64,000 bases of DNA from Hymenobacter sp. APR13 (GTDB taxonomy: Bacteria; Bacteroidota; Bacteroidia; Cytophagales; Hymenobacteraceae), in NCBI RefSeq assembly GCF_000737515.1, contig NZ_CP006587.1, forward strand, positions 2,661,001 through 2,725,000, written 5' to 3'. The notes below the pieces were generated by a model. It saw only the letters and a list, made by a program, of their open reading frames with translations, made no database searches and was not told the DNA's origin. Positions 18,518-28,796 of this stretch are shown one piece after another. How positions within the stretch are numbered: the first letter of the stretch is position 1; each line of letters starts with the position of its first letter. Both the position numbers and the translations under genes were made by a program.

Positions 18518-19507
18518 ATGTCAATCTTAGCTTTTCAAATGCCGGAGAAGGTGGTGATGGAGAAATCCGACGACTTCTACGGAACGTTTGAATTCAAACC
18601 GCTGGAGAAAGGCTACGGCGTCACGATCGGCAACGCTCTGCGCCGCATCCTGCTGTCGTCGCTGGAGGGCTATGCCATCACGTCGGTTCGCACCAGCAGC
18701 GTACTGCACGAGTTCATGACCATCGAAGGCGTGATTGAGGATATGTCCGAAATCATCCTCAACCTGAAGCAGGTTCGCTTCAAGAAGGTGAGCGACGCCA
18801 TCGAGGACAAGATAACGGTGCGCATCAAAGGCCAGGAAACCTTCACGGCCGGCGACATCAGCAAGTTCACCAACGGCTTCCAGGTGCTGAACCCGGATCT
18901 GGTGATCTGCCACGTGGACGCCAGCACCGAGCTGGAATTTGAATTCACGATCCAGAAAGGCCGCGGCTACGTTCCTGCAGAGGAAAACAAGCCGGCCGAT
19001 CAGGTTTTCGGTCAGATTGCCATTGATGCCATCTTCACGCCCATCAAAAACGTGAAGTACAGCATCGAAAACACCCGCGTTGAGCAGAAGACCGACTATG
19101 AGAAGCTCCTCATCGAGATTCACACGGACGGCTCTATCCACCCGGAGGATGCGCTGAAAGGCGCCGCCAACATCCTGATTCAACACTTCATGCTGTTCTC
19201 CGACAGCACCATGACCTTCGAAACTGCTAAAGCCGAAGAGGAGGAGACGGTAGACGAGGAGACGCTGCACATGCGCAAAGTTCTGAAGACGCCGCTGGCG
19301 GATATGGACCTGAGCGTACGTGCTTACAACTGCCTGAAAGCCGCCGACATCAAAACCCTCGGCGACCTGGTGCAGCTGGACATGGCCGACATGATGAAGT
19401 TCCGCAACTTCGGTAAGAAGTCGCTGACCGAGCTGGAAAACCTTGTAGAAGAGAAAGGCCTGAACTTCGGCATGGATCTGAGCAAGTACAAGCTCGACGA
19501 AGAATAG
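18518..19507 (+). CDS. rpoA: RNA polymerase alpha subunit
   Basis: Alpha (329 residues) dimerises to start core polymerase assembly and contacts activators and UP elements. The N-terminal domain shows [20 protein letters not shown] (residues 34-53) and the insert domain; the C-terminal domain from about residue 250 has [20 protein letters not shown] and [20 protein letters not shown], with the helix-hairpin-helix DNA-binding fold. A Glu-rich linker ([11 protein letters not shown]) joins the two. Confidence 0.98.
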   Translation: MSILAFQMPEKVVMEKSDDFYGTFEFKPLEKGYGVTIGNALRRILLSSLEGYAITSVRTSSVLHEFMTIEGVIEDMSEIILNLKQVRFKKVSDAIEDKITVRIKGQETFTAGDISKFTNGFQVLNPDLVICHVDASTELEFEFTIQKGRGYVPAEENKPADQVFGQIAIDAIFTPIKNVKYSIENTRVEQKTDYEKLLIEIHTDGSIHPEDALKGAANILIQHFMLFSDSTMTFETAKAEEEETVDEETLHMRKVLKTPLADMDLSVRAYNCLKAADIKTLGDLVQLDMADMMKFRNFGKKSLTELENLVEEKGLNFGMDLSKYKLDEE

Positions 19508-19519
19508 ACAGCAAACAGG

Positions 19520-19576
19520 AAATGTGCTGAATGTGGTTGATGTGCTGGTCACATATTCCACTTCAGCACATTTTTT
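19520..19576 (+). terminator. Branched terminator-like structure between rpoA and rplQ
   Basis: A 12-bp stem (19520-19531 with 19562-19573), extended by four more pairs past a one-base bulge, is followed by a run of Ts to 19576. The loop holds a second hairpin ATGTG/CACAT (19540-19544 with 19550-19554); the sequence ATGTGCTG occurs twice. It closes the rpoA unit just before the rplQ promoter. Confidence 0.75.
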
Positions 19577-19592
19577 ATGCCTGTACATTCCG

Positions 19593-19723
19593 TACCTTTG
19601 CACTCCATTTTCACACTTTCATAACCAGTGAGCCCGAAGGGGCGACGGTTCTAATGAGAAAGGTGCCTCACAGCAGCTTTTCCGCCGTGGTCGTCGTCCG
19701 CAAGCTTACACATCTCTTTTTTT
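19593..19723 (+). promoter_or_regulatory. Promoter -7 element and long leader of rplQ
   Basis: TACCTTTG (19593-19600) matches the -7 consensus; the T-tract of the upstream terminator (19571-19576) lies near the -33 position. The start codon is at 19724, so the leader is about 115 nt. The leader contains no other gene. Confidence 0.7.
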
Positions 19724-20314
19724 ATGCGTCACGGTAAAACCATCAACCACCTCGGCCGCACGGCCTCGCACCGCAACGCCATGCTTTCGAACATGGCCTC
19801 GTCGCTGATCCTGCACAAGCGCATCACCACGACCGTTGCCAAAGCCAAAGCCCTGCGCAAGTTTGTAGAGCCCCTGCTGACCAAAGCCAAGAACGACACG
19901 ACGCACTCGCGCCGCCTCGTATTTGCTGTTCTGGAGCAGAAGGACGTGCTGAAAGAGCTGTTCGGCGACGTAGCAGCTAAAATTGCTACCCGTCCCGGCG
20001 GCTACACCCGCATCATCAAGCTGAGCGAAACCCGTCTGGGTGACAACTCGCAGATGTGCATCATCGAGCTGGTTGACTACAACGAAACCCTGCTGGAAGC
20101 CAAAACCGCTGGTGAGGCTAAAACCACTACCCGTCGTTCACGCGGCAAGAAAAAGGCTACCACGGCTGGCGAAGGCGAGTCTTCGGCTGAAGTAGTAGCT
20201 GAGAAGCCCGCCAAGAAGGCCAAGGCTGCCACCACGGAGGTTTCGGCCCCCGAGGATACGGCTACCGAAACCCTGAAAGACGGCGAAACCCGCGAGGAGA
20301 AAGCCGCCGAGTAG
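19724..20314 (+). CDS. rplQ: 50S ribosomal protein L17 with long C-terminal tail
   Basis: L17 (196 residues) has the normal core in residues 1-120: [51 protein letters not shown] and [20 protein letters not shown]. The remaining 75 or so residues are a disordered tail rich in Lys, Ala, Thr and Glu; E. coli L17 ends at 127. It has its own promoter and terminator, so it is probably transcribed separately from rpoA. Confidence 0.97.
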   Translation: MRHGKTINHLGRTASHRNAMLSNMASSLILHKRITTTVAKAKALRKFVEPLLTKAKNDTTHSRRLVFAVLEQKDVLKELFGDVAAKIATRPGGYTRIIKLSETRLGDNSQMCIIELVDYNETLLEAKTAGEAKTTTRRSRGKKKATTAGEGESSAEVVAEKPAKKAKAATTEVSAPEDTATETLKDGETREEKAAE

Positions 20315-20335
20315 TCGGACCGGAAGTATAATAGT

Positions 20336-20369
20336 GAAAAGGGACGCTCCAGCCGGGGCGTCCCTTTTC
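20336..20369 (+). terminator. Rho-independent terminator of rplQ
   Basis: A 15-bp stem (20336-20350 with 20355-20369, one G-U pair) with a 4-base loop and a T-rich 3' arm. It ends the ribosomal gene block. Confidence 0.93.
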
Positions 20370-20521
20370 TTTTGGGAACAGGGTAGTAGGCCGCCGATTT
20401 AGTTCGCGGGCGGTTTTGTGGGCTTCATCGGAATTTTGCCGGGCTTCGGGAAATAGGGCCTGCGTTGGCGGCTTTGTTGGGCGTGTTTTGGGTGTTCGTT
20501 TCACTTCAGCACTCTGATACC

Positions 20522-22873
20522 ATGAAAGCTTTTTTCTCCTGCCTGTTGCTACTACTCGCGCTGACAGCCGCCAGCCAACAACCAACGGCCACCGTGAGCG
20601 GACGGGTGGTAGACGCCAAGGGGCAGGCAGTGCCCTTCGCGTCGGTGCTGCTGCGGCAGCTGGCCGATTCGGTGGTGGTACAGGCCACGCAGGCTTCAGA
20701 AGCAGGGCGCTACCAACTGGCGGGCGTGCCGGTGGGGCGGTACCGGGTGGTGGTATCGGCGGTGGGATACGGCAGTGGGCGGAGCGCGGTGGTAGAAGTG
20801 GCAGGCCGGGCCGTGGCGGTGCCGGATGTGCGGCTGGCAGCGGCGGCGCTGGCGCTGAAGGAAGTGCAGGTGGTGGGGCAGAAGCCGCTGCTGGAAATGA
20901 CGGCTGGCAAGCTGGTGGTGAATGTGGCGGGCAGCCTCACGGCCGGCACTACGGCGCTGGAGGTGCTGGAAAAGGTGCCGGGCCTGATGGTACTCAACAA
21001 CCGCCTGAGTCTGGCCGGGCAGGAGGGCGTGCTGATTGAGATTGACGGCCGCACCACGCAATACATGGATGTGGTGAGCGTGCTGAAGGACTTTCCAAGC
21101 AGCACCATTGAGCGGATTGAGGTGCTGACGCAGCCCGGCGCCACGCACGATGCCGCCGGTACGGCGGGCATCATCAACATCATCCTGAAGAAAAATACCA
21201 CCCTGGGCACCAACGGCACGCTGACGACCAACGCGGCGTATGGGCGCTTTGCCAAAACCGGTGTCCTGCTCGACCTCAACCACCGGGCCGGGGCCCTGAA
21301 CGTGTTCGGCACTACCAGCTACAACTACCGCCACACCTACGAGCAGCTCAATACCGGCCGCCTGGACACCAGAACCGGCATCCGGTACGCGCAGCAGAGC
21401 TACCAGCCGCGGATGGCGCACGTGCCCACGTTTCGCGGCGGGGCCGACTACAGCCTGCCGCACCGCCAGACGCTGGGTGTGCTGGTGAACGGGTACCTCA
21501 ACCGGACGCAGCTCAACGCGCAAAGCAGCACCGAAGCCAGTAACGGCGTGAACGTCCTGACGGCAAACGATACGCGCCGCCGCACCAAGTCGTACGCCGC
21601 TAACCTTAACTACAAAGTGCTGCTCGACACGCTGGGCCGCGAGCTGACCGCCGACGTGGACTACTCGCGCTATGCGGCCGGCAGCTTGGGGCTGCTGACC
21701 AACCTAGTGCGGATTGGCGACACCGAGCAGCCACAAATCCTGCGCAACGACCAGCAGACGCGCATCGGGCTGACTTCGGCCAAAGTGGATTACCGGCAGC
21801 CGCTCACGGTTACCACTACGCTGCTGCTGGGCGCCAAGCTCAGCCGGGCCGATATCGAGAGCCAGCTGGACCTGACGGGCGGGGCCGCCGACCGGGCCGA
21901 CCGGTTCGGCTACACGGAAAGCATCCGGGCCGGCTATGTGCAGGCTGAGGGCACCCAGTTGGGCGTGACGTGGCAGGCCGGCCTGCGCGGCGAATACACG
22001 GTGGCCGAAGGCCGGGCCGCTGCTAGCATCCGCCGGCGGTATGGGCAGCTGTTTCCGAGCGTGAGCCTGGACAAGCCCCTGACCAAAGTGCTGGGCGCGA
22101 ATTTGGCCTACAGCCGCCGCATTGGCCGGCCCAGCTACCAGGACCTCAACCCCAATCTGGTGTACCTCGACCCGTACACGTCGCAGCGCGGCAATCCGCT
22201 GCTGACGCCGCAGTTCACCGGCACCTACAAGCTGGCGTTGACTTACCAGAAGCAGCCGTTTTTTGTGCTGGGCTACAGCCGCACCCGCGACGCCATCAGC
22301 CTTGTAACGGCCACCGAGGACAGCGCCATCTACTCCACATCGGCCAACCTCGACAACCTGCGTAGCTACAACGCCACCCTGAACCTGCCGCTCACCTACC
22401 GCAAGCTGCTGACCGGCTACGCCGGCGTGACGGTGTTCTACAACGAGTACCTGAGCAGCTACCTGGGCAGCACCTATCGGGCGGGCCGCACGGCGGCCAC
22501 TTTCTACGGCCAGGCCAACGTGCAGCTGCCGCAGAATGTCAAGCTGGAGGCCTCGGGCTTCTACCAGACCGCGGGTATCAATGGCCTGATTAACTTCCGG
22601 GGCTTTGGCGCGCTGAACCTGGGGCTGCAGAAAACGATGTGGCAGGACCGGGCCACCCTGCGGCTGGGCCTGAACGACGTGCTGTTTTCGAACCGGCAGC
22701 GGGGCACCGTGCGCTACCAGGATCTGGACGTGCAGTTCCGCAGCTACGGCGAGAGCCGGCAGGCGCGGCTGAGCCTGAGCTGGAAGCTGGGCAACCAACA
22801 ACTGCAGGCGGCCCGCAAGCGCAGCACGGGGTTGGAAGAGGAGCGCGGCCGCGTGAAAACCGACAAAGAATAG
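20522..22873 (+). CDS. TonB-receptor-like outer membrane beta-barrel protein
   Basis: A 783-residue outer-membrane protein. The ATG at 20522 gives a clear signal peptide (MKAFFSCLLLLLALTAAS, cleavage near residue 19). Residues 24-95 form a carboxypeptidase-regulatory-like domain (VSGRVVDAKGQAVPFASVLL), a plug-like region follows (LEVLEKVPGLMV to IERIEVLTQPGATHDAAGTA, about residues 140-215), then a beta-barrel of the OMP_b-brl_3 type with alternating aromatic strands. No SusD partner lies nearby, so it is not a SusC/D locus. Substrate is unknown. It precedes a LytS/LytTR pair, which may regulate it. Confidence 0.88.
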   Translation: MKAFFSCLLLLLALTAASQQPTATVSGRVVDAKGQAVPFASVLLRQLADSVVVQATQASEAGRYQLAGVPVGRYRVVVSAVGYGSGRSAVVEVAGRAVAVPDVRLAAAALALKEVQVVGQKPLLEMTAGKLVVNVAGSLTAGTTALEVLEKVPGLMVLNNRLSLAGQEGVLIEIDGRTTQYMDVVSVLKDFPSSTIERIEVLTQPGATHDAAGTAGIINIILKKNTTLGTNGTLTTNAAYGRFAKTGVLLDLNHRAGALNVFGTTSYNYRHTYEQLNTGRLDTRTGIRYAQQSYQPRMAHVPTFRGGADYSLPHRQTLGVLVNGYLNRTQLNAQSSTEASNGVNVLTANDTRRRTKSYAANLNYKVLLDTLGRELTADVDYSRYAAGSLGLLTNLVRIGDTEQPQILRNDQQTRIGLTSAKVDYRQPLTVTTTLLLGAKLSRADIESQLDLTGGAADRADRFGYTESIRAGYVQAEGTQLGVTWQAGLRGEYTVAEGRAAASIRRRYGQLFPSVSLDKPLTKVLGANLAYSRRIGRPSYQDLNPNLVYLDPYTSQRGNPLLTPQFTGTYKLALTYQKQPFFVLGYSRTRDAISLVTATEDSAIYSTSANLDNLRSYNATLNLPLTYRKLLTGYAGVTVFYNEYLSSYLGSTYRAGRTAATFYGQANVQLPQNVKLEASGFYQTAGINGLINFRGFGALNLGLQKTMWQDRATLRLGLNDVLFSNRQRGTVRYQDLDVQFRSYGESRQARLSLSWKLGNQQLQAARKRSTGLEEERGRVKTDKE

Positions 22874-22886
22874 CATCTTTCCATCC

Positions 22887-22967
22887 TGTCATACCGAGCG
22901 GAGCAAGGAATCTGGGATGCATCGTCGAATGCCTTCACTCAGATTCCTCGCTCTGCTCGGAATGACA
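22887..22967 (+). repeat. Family 1 palindromic repeat
   Basis: Imperfect inverted repeat whose outer arms read TGTCATACCGAGCGGAGCAA and TGCTCGGAATGACA-type sequence, with GGAATCT/AGATTCC inside. It occupies the gap between the barrel gene and the LytS gene, and related copies occur at 24032, 28678, 36941, 47243, 48311, 52670 and 62680. Confidence 0.85.
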
Positions 22968-22985
22968 CTCCCTACGCCACTCGCC

Positions 22986-24011
22986 ATGCCGTTCACCTTC
23001 CAACGCCCCAGCCGTTCCGACCTGCTTCTGGTACTGGTGTACTGGCTGCTGGCCGCGCCCATCATTTTCTTTAGCTACCTGCAACAGTTCGGGCTGGGGC
23101 GCGCGGCGCCTACTATTCTCTACACCATCGGACTCGATACGCTGGCCGTGTACCTGCTTGTGTTTGGGCTGCTGCCGCTTGCGCTGGCCCGCCGCAGTGC
23201 CTGGGTGGTACTGGCGGCGCTGGTGGTGTTTGTGGTGCTCGATGCTCACCTGTACTGGCTGGGTTATGGGTTGCTGCTCGATGAGAAACCCCTGCACTGG
23301 AACGCCGGCAGTATCCTTTCCACCATCATGCGGCATACCCAGAGCTACGGCATGCTGGGCATTCTGATGGCGGGCAAGCGCTATTTCGATGTGCAGAAGC
23401 GCCTGCTGCAAACCCAGCAGGCCCAGACCGAAAGCGAGCTACGCAACCTCAAGGCCCAACTCGACCCGCACTTCCTGTTCAACAACCTCAACGTGCTGCG
23501 CGGCCTCATCCAACACGACCCCACCGAGGCCAACGAGTACCTGAGCCGCTTCGCCAACCTCTACCGCTTCCTGATCCGGCACAAAGACGACGACTTCGTG
23601 ACCCTGGCGGAAGAGCTGCAGTTTGTGGATGAGTATGTGTATTTGCTGCGCCACCGCTTCGGGGCGGCCTATGCGTTCCGGCAGACGCTGCCTGAGGCCG
23701 CCGCATTGCACCAGCTGCTGGTGGTGCCCGGCACGCTGCAGCTGCTGGTCGAAAACGCCATCAAGCACAACGCCGGCGACGAGGATGCTCCGCTGCTGAT
23801 TGAGATTCAGGCGTCCGACACCGAGCTGAGCGTGCAGCACCTGCGCCGGCCCAAGCTCACGCCCGTCGATTCTACCGGCCTGGGACTGGCCAACCTGCGC
23901 GAGCGGTACCGGCTGTTGTTTGGCCGGGAAATCAAAGTGGAAGCTACAGCGGCGCAGTTTCGGGTGGTGGTGCCGGTGCTGCGGCAGGCGCGGGCATGGT
24001 CGGCGGCGTAG
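22986..24011 (+). CDS. LytS/YehU-type sensor histidine kinase
   Basis: A 341-residue membrane kinase that should phosphorylate the LytTR regulator encoded downstream. Four hydrophobic segments fill residues 12-125. The His_kinase domain has the phosphoacceptor motif LKAQLDPHFLFNNLN (about residue 155), a degenerate DEYVYLLRHRF stretch, the N-box LVENAIKHN and the GLGLANLRERY G-box. The ATG at 22986 is preferred because all upstream in-frame starts lie inside the family 1 repeat. No periplasmic sensor domain is seen. Confidence 0.92.
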   Translation: MPFTFQRPSRSDLLLVLVYWLLAAPIIFFSYLQQFGLGRAAPTILYTIGLDTLAVYLLVFGLLPLALARRSAWVVLAALVVFVVLDAHLYWLGYGLLLDEKPLHWNAGSILSTIMRHTQSYGMLGILMAGKRYFDVQKRLLQTQQAQTESELRNLKAQLDPHFLFNNLNVLRGLIQHDPTEANEYLSRFANLYRFLIRHKDDDFVTLAEELQFVDEYVYLLRHRFGAAYAFRQTLPEAAALHQLLVVPGTLQLLVENAIKHNAGDEDAPLLIEIQASDTELSVQHLRRPKLTPVDSTGLGLANLRERYRLLFGREIKVEATAAQFRVVVPVLRQARAWSAA

Positions 24012-24031
24012 CGCGTCATGCTGAGCGAGGC

Positions 24032-24153
24032 CGAAGCCCAAAGAACGTCATGCAGAGCGGAGCGAAGCATCTCGCGTGCTGACGTTGCTATAGCAAGTAC
24101 CACACTGGCGAGATGCTTCGCTCCGCTCTGCATGACGTTCTTTGGGCTTCGGA
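24032..24153 (+). repeat. Perfect 45-bp inverted repeat (family 1 variant)
   Basis: Bases 24032-24076 are the exact reverse complement of 24109-24153, with a 32-base loop. The arms contain the GAGCGGAGCGAAGCATCTCGC core, a variant of the family 1 repeat. It lies between the kinase and response-regulator genes and ends 34 bases before the regulator start. Confidence 0.95.
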
Positions 24154-24187
24154 CTGTCCGACTTTCTTTATCCGTGAAATCCCCGCT

Positions 24188-24979
24188 ATGAACATTCTGA
24201 TTCTGGAAGACGAAGAGTTGGCGGCGCGTCAGACGGTGCAGTTTCTGCAGCAGGCTGGACTGGCCGCCGAGGCCCCGCCCGTGCTGCGCAGCGTGGAGAA
24301 GGCCCTGGCCTGGCTCCAGACTCACCCCATGCCCGACCTGCTGTTCTCCGACATTGAGCTGCTCGACGGCAACGTGTTCAGCCTCTACGAGCGGTTTCAG
24401 GTGAATTGCCCCATCATCTTCACCACCGCCTACGACCAGTACCTGCTGCCGGCGTTTCGGGGCAACGGCATTGCCTACCTGCTTAAGCCCTTCAGCTACG
24501 AGCAGTTTCGGGAGGCGCTGGATAAGTACCAGTTTTTGCGCGGCAGCTTTGCCGGCGCGGCGGCCGCTCCGGCGCCTGGTCTGAGCGCCGAAGTGCTGCA
24601 TGAGCTGCACCAGGCGCTGCGCCAGAACAGTCAGCCGCAGTATAAGCAGCGCTTTTCGGTGCGGATGCGCAACGGCCTCTACGTGCTGCAGGTGGATGAT
24701 GTGGCCTACATGCAGGCCGATGAAGGCGTGACCTTTGCCGTCGACGCGGCCGGCACGCGCTACCCGCTCAGCGGCACGCTCACGGAGCTGGAGCGCCAGC
24801 TCGACCCCGCCCGCTTCGGCCGCCTGAACCGTTCGGAGCTGGTGAACATTGCGTTTGTGGAGCGCGTGGAGCCGTACTTCAACAACCGGCTGGCCGTGCG
24901 GCTGCGCGGCAAGCCCGACCTCACCCTGACCACCAGCGCCGCCCAGACGCCGGAGTTCCGCCGGTGGCTGGAAGGGTAG
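24188..24979 (+). CDS. LytTR-family response regulator
   Basis: A 263-residue DNA-binding regulator. The receiver domain (1-120) has the acidic pocket ILEDEE at residues 5-10, the phosphoacceptor Asp55 in FSDIEL, Thr80 and Lys100 in YLLKPF. A linker of about 40 residues leads to a LytTR domain (about 160-263) with RFSVRMRNGLYVLQVDDVAYM and FGRLNRSELVNIAFVERVEP. It pairs with the kinase upstream. The ATG at 24188 is used because earlier in-frame codons belong to the palindromic repeat. Confidence 0.93.
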   Translation: MNILILEDEELAARQTVQFLQQAGLAAEAPPVLRSVEKALAWLQTHPMPDLLFSDIELLDGNVFSLYERFQVNCPIIFTTAYDQYLLPAFRGNGIAYLLKPFSYEQFREALDKYQFLRGSFAGAAAAPAPGLSAEVLHELHQALRQNSQPQYKQRFSVRMRNGLYVLQVDDVAYMQADEGVTFAVDAAGTRYPLSGTLTELERQLDPARFGRLNRSELVNIAFVERVEPYFNNRLAVRLRGKPDLTLTTSAAQTPEFRRWLEG

Positions 24980-25062
24980 GGGCCAGACTGTTGCGGCATG
25001 TGCTTTTTCCGGTGCTGCCTTTGCATCTGTGGGGCGGGAGCTGGCCTAAAAGTACCGATTGA

Positions 25063-26424
<1,362 letters not shown>

Positions 26425-26453
26425 GCTGACTTCTGGTTAAAACGATTGCAAAG

Positions 26454-26485
26454 GCCCGTCTGAGATTTCTTAGGCGGGCTTTTTG
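26454..26485 (+). terminator. Rho-independent terminator of eno
   Basis: An 11-bp stem (26454-26464 with 26469-26479, two G-U pairs) with a 4-base loop and a T-tract. Confidence 0.88.
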
Positions 26486-26617
26486 TGGTCTAAGGCCCAG
26501 CAACTAAGGCAGCGGTGCTCGGCCCGGCTTCCGGAAAAAGAGGCGTGGGGCTGGTTTTCACCGCAGAATTTTGTCGGATATTTACCCTGACAGTTAGCCT
26601 GCTTATCCCAGTTACCC

Positions 26618-27712
26618 ATGCAAAAACTTCTACTATTCCTGTGCCTGCTGCTGAGCGGACTGTATGCACCACTGCACGCCCAGAACCGGCCCGATTTGGT
26701 GGTGGTGGCGCCCTTTTCGCTGCCGAATGCGGTGCAGGCCGGCGGCCTTTATCCGATGTCGGCCAATATTCGGGTCAATGGCAATCCGGGCGCGGGCGCG
26801 CAGTTCAACTGCGTGGGATACTACCTGTCGGCCAATAGTACCTGGGATGCCACCGATGCCTACCTGGGCGCCAGCTGCCAGGGCCTGCTAATGGCTGGGC
26901 AGTCGGGCCCGACGTCCATTACGGCCACCATTCCACCTCTTACTACGCCGGGCAGCTACTACCTCGTGCTGGTGGCCGATCCGCTGAATGCCGAGCAGGA
27001 GTCTGATGAAACCAACAACGTACTAACGTTTCCGGTACGAGTAGAGCCGGGCACGCCACCCCTACCCGATATGGAGCTGTGGCGGCCGTCGATTTCCTTT
27101 AGTGTGGTGCCTGCTGGGGGGAATACGGGAGCATTTTCGTTTGTCTTCAACCGGGGAGCCGGCGCTGTTGGGGCCTGTGAAGTGGGATTTTACCTGTCTG
27201 CGGATACCGTGTTTTCGGCCAGTACGGACGTGTTTATGGGGCAGATTACGAGCGGTAATCTAGCTGGGGCCGGCAATGGTTCCCCGGGTACCATCTTCTC
27301 AGCACCTTTGCTGCCGGTTCCTGCCTCTACAACTCCCGGCTCCTACTACCTGCTGCTGGTCATAGACCCACGCAATCTGGTGGCCGAATCCAACGAAAGC
27401 AACAACTCCCGGGCGCTGCGGCTGGTAGTGTCCGGTCCGTTGGCCACTGCCGCTGCTACGGCATCCGAGACCTTGCAGGCATACCCCAACCCCGTGGCCA
27501 GCGGCAACAACCTAGCCGTGCACATCAGCGCGACCGGCAAGCCGGGCCGGCTGACGCTGGTAGACCATACGGGCCGGCTGGTGGCGCAGCAGCAGTTGCG
27601 CCCGGCGCAGACAGAAGCCAGTTTCACTACCGATGCCCTGCCGGCCGGCATCTATCTGCTGCGGCTGGCGCTGCCGGGGAAGGAGGCGATACGCCGCGTG
27701 GTTTTGCACTAG
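26618..27712 (+). CDS. Secreted CARDB-domain protein with type IX sorting domain
   Basis: A 364-residue exported protein. The signal peptide (MQKLLLFLCLLLSGLYAPLHA) is cleaved before QNRPDL. Two CARDB-like adhesion domains follow (about 24-145 and 150-275), each with the cell-adhesion pattern PGSYYLVLVADPLNAEQESD and ETNN, or PGSYYLLLVIDPRNLVAES and NESNN. Residues 290-364 are a type A type IX secretion sorting domain (YPNPVASGNNLAVHIS, LPAGIYLLRL, RRVVLH). It should be exported by the T9SS and attached to the surface. Function beyond adhesion or ligand binding cannot be read from the sequence. Confidence 0.9.
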   Translation: MQKLLLFLCLLLSGLYAPLHAQNRPDLVVVAPFSLPNAVQAGGLYPMSANIRVNGNPGAGAQFNCVGYYLSANSTWDATDAYLGASCQGLLMAGQSGPTSITATIPPLTTPGSYYLVLVADPLNAEQESDETNNVLTFPVRVEPGTPPLPDMELWRPSISFSVVPAGGNTGAFSFVFNRGAGAVGACEVGFYLSADTVFSASTDVFMGQITSGNLAGAGNGSPGTIFSAPLLPVPASTTPGSYYLLLVIDPRNLVAESNESNNSRALRLVVSGPLATAAATASETLQAYPNPVASGNNLAVHISATGKPGRLTLVDHTGRLVAQQQLRPAQTEASFTTDALPAGIYLLRLALPGKEAIRRVVLH

Positions 27713-27738
27713 AGCTCAAGGCTTCAGCCATGCAATAC

Positions 27739-27776
27739 AAGCCCGCCCGATGCTGCATCGGGCGGGCTTTGTTTTT
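27739..27776 (+). terminator. Rho-independent terminator of the CARDB gene
   Basis: A perfect 14-bp GC-rich stem (27739-27752 with 27756-27769) with a 3-base loop, followed by TGTTTTT. Confidence 0.93.
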
Positions 27777-27818
27777 GCCGCCGCGCCCGGCCCGCACGAA
27801 AGCCTGCGCTACGTTTTC

Positions 27819-27826
27819 TATCTTTG
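27819..27826 (+). promoter_or_regulatory. -7 promoter element directly at the divIC-like start
   Basis: TATCTTTG matches TAnnTTTG; its last base is only three bases before the ATG at 27830, so the message would have no leader or almost none. Confidence 0.6.
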
Positions 27827-27829
27827 GCT

Positions 27830-28144
27830 ATGCAATTCTCGGATCTGACGGCGCGCGTGCCGCGCTTTCTGCGCAGCTTCTACTTCTACACCGGGCTGGG
27901 ATTTCTGGTCTGGATGTTCGTGTTTGATGCCAACGACCTGCTGAAGCAGTACGACATGTACGCCAAGCTGCAGGAGCTCCAGACCGAGAAGCAGTACTAC
28001 CTCGACAATATTGAGGTAGTGAAGCGCGAGCGGGCCGAGCTGCTGAGCAGCCCCGAGCTGCTGGAGAAATTTGCGCGCGAGAAATACATCATGAAGCGTC
28101 CCGGCGAAGACGTGTTCGTGCTCGTGCCGCAGGAAGAAGAATAG
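27830..28144 (+). CDS. FtsB/DivIC-family septum formation initiator
   Basis: A 104-residue bitopic membrane protein of the divisome. A cytoplasmic stretch of about 16 residues precedes one membrane segment (FYFYTGLGFLVWMFVFDA), then a coiled coil (LLKQYDMYAKLQELQTEKQY through VKRERAELL) and the family's C-terminal block LLEKFAREKYIMKRPGEDVF. It is expected to work with FtsL/FtsQ in septal wall synthesis. An in-frame TTG two codons upstream is possible, but it lies inside the promoter element. eno followed by this gene is a usual order in Bacteroidota as I recall it; here a secreted protein gene separates them. Confidence 0.9.
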   Translation: MQFSDLTARVPRFLRSFYFYTGLGFLVWMFVFDANDLLKQYDMYAKLQELQTEKQYYLDNIEVVKRERAELLSSPELLEKFAREKYIMKRPGEDVFVLVPQEEE

Positions 28145-28175
28145 CCCACGGCCGCTACGGCACAGCCTTTGCCGT

Positions 28176-28658
28176 ATGCGGGGTATGAAGAATCGTCGGT
28201 TTCGTTGGTTTTGCTGCGTTTTGAGTGCCCTGATGGCAGCCGCTGGCCCGCTGGCGGCGCAGCAGCCAGTGCCGGCCGTGGCCGCGGAGCCCGTGGCCGT
28301 ATCGTCGCAGATTCAGGTGGCGCGGCAGTTTCTGCTGGCCGTGCTGGCCGGCAACTACCCGGCCGCCTACGCCCTGCTCGCGCCCGAAGTCAGCCGCAAT
28401 GTGCCGCTGGCGCGCTTTCAGGCCACCGCCGAGCCGCTCTACCAACAAGGGCAGCGCTACCAGCCCACCATCGACCTCTACAAGCTGGGCTTCCGCATCA
28501 GCGCCGATAACAGCACCCGCGCCTTCGTGGCCTTCATGTTCCGCAGCGATACGCTGGCCCCGCGCCCCCACCTGCAGCTCGACGTCACGTTCCGCGACAC
28601 CACCGCCCGGCAGGTTCTCAGCTTCGGCCTCGTGCCGTTGGGAGAGATGAACAGGTGA
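28176..28658 (+). CDS. Exported hypothetical protein, possibly DUF4019/DUF3887-like
   Basis: A 160-residue protein with a signal peptide (RRFRWFCCVLSALMAAAGPLAAQ, cleaved near residue 30). The mature part resembles small NTF2-like periplasmic domains: an initial helix (QVARQFLLAVLAGNYPAAYA), then LLAPEVSRNVPLARFQATAE and an alternating beta region to the end. The family match is from memory and uncertain. A second ATG at 28185 is an equally good start. It lies 31 bases after the divIC-like gene and could share its transcript. Confidence 0.7.
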   Translation: MRGMKNRRFRWFCCVLSALMAAAGPLAAQQPVPAVAAEPVAVSSQIQVARQFLLAVLAGNYPAAYALLAPEVSRNVPLARFQATAEPLYQQGQRYQPTIDLYKLGFRISADNSTRAFVAFMFRSDTLAPRPHLQLDVTFRDTTARQVLSFGLVPLGEMNR

Positions 28659-28677
28659 TGGGGTTAATCTGGATTGG

Positions 28678-28780
28678 AAAAGAACGTCATTCCGAGCGGA
28701 GCGAGGAATCTCGCTAGTGTGGTAGAATCATTTACCACACTGGCGAGATTCCTCGCAAGCTCGGAATGACGTTCTTTTTG
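28678..28780 (+). repeat. Family 1 palindromic repeat
   Basis: Long inverted repeat with outer arms AAAAGAACGTCATTCCGAG and CTCGGAATGACGTTCTTTT and an inner stem TAGTGTGGTA/TACCACACT-like around 28715-28741. It lies between convergent genes and may double as a bidirectional terminator because the 3' arm ends in Ts. Confidence 0.9.
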
Positions 28781-28796
28781 TTTCTTCCTTATCCCT

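Noticed and set aside
20522..22873. The barrel protein as part of a SusC/SusD polysaccharide locus.
   Set aside because: No SusD-like lipoprotein or glycoside hydrolase gene lies next to it.
22887..22985. N-terminal extension of the LytS-type kinase into the repeat.
   Set aside because: The extra codons are encoded by the family 1 palindrome and are not conserved in character; the ATG at 22986 starts the first membrane segment directly.
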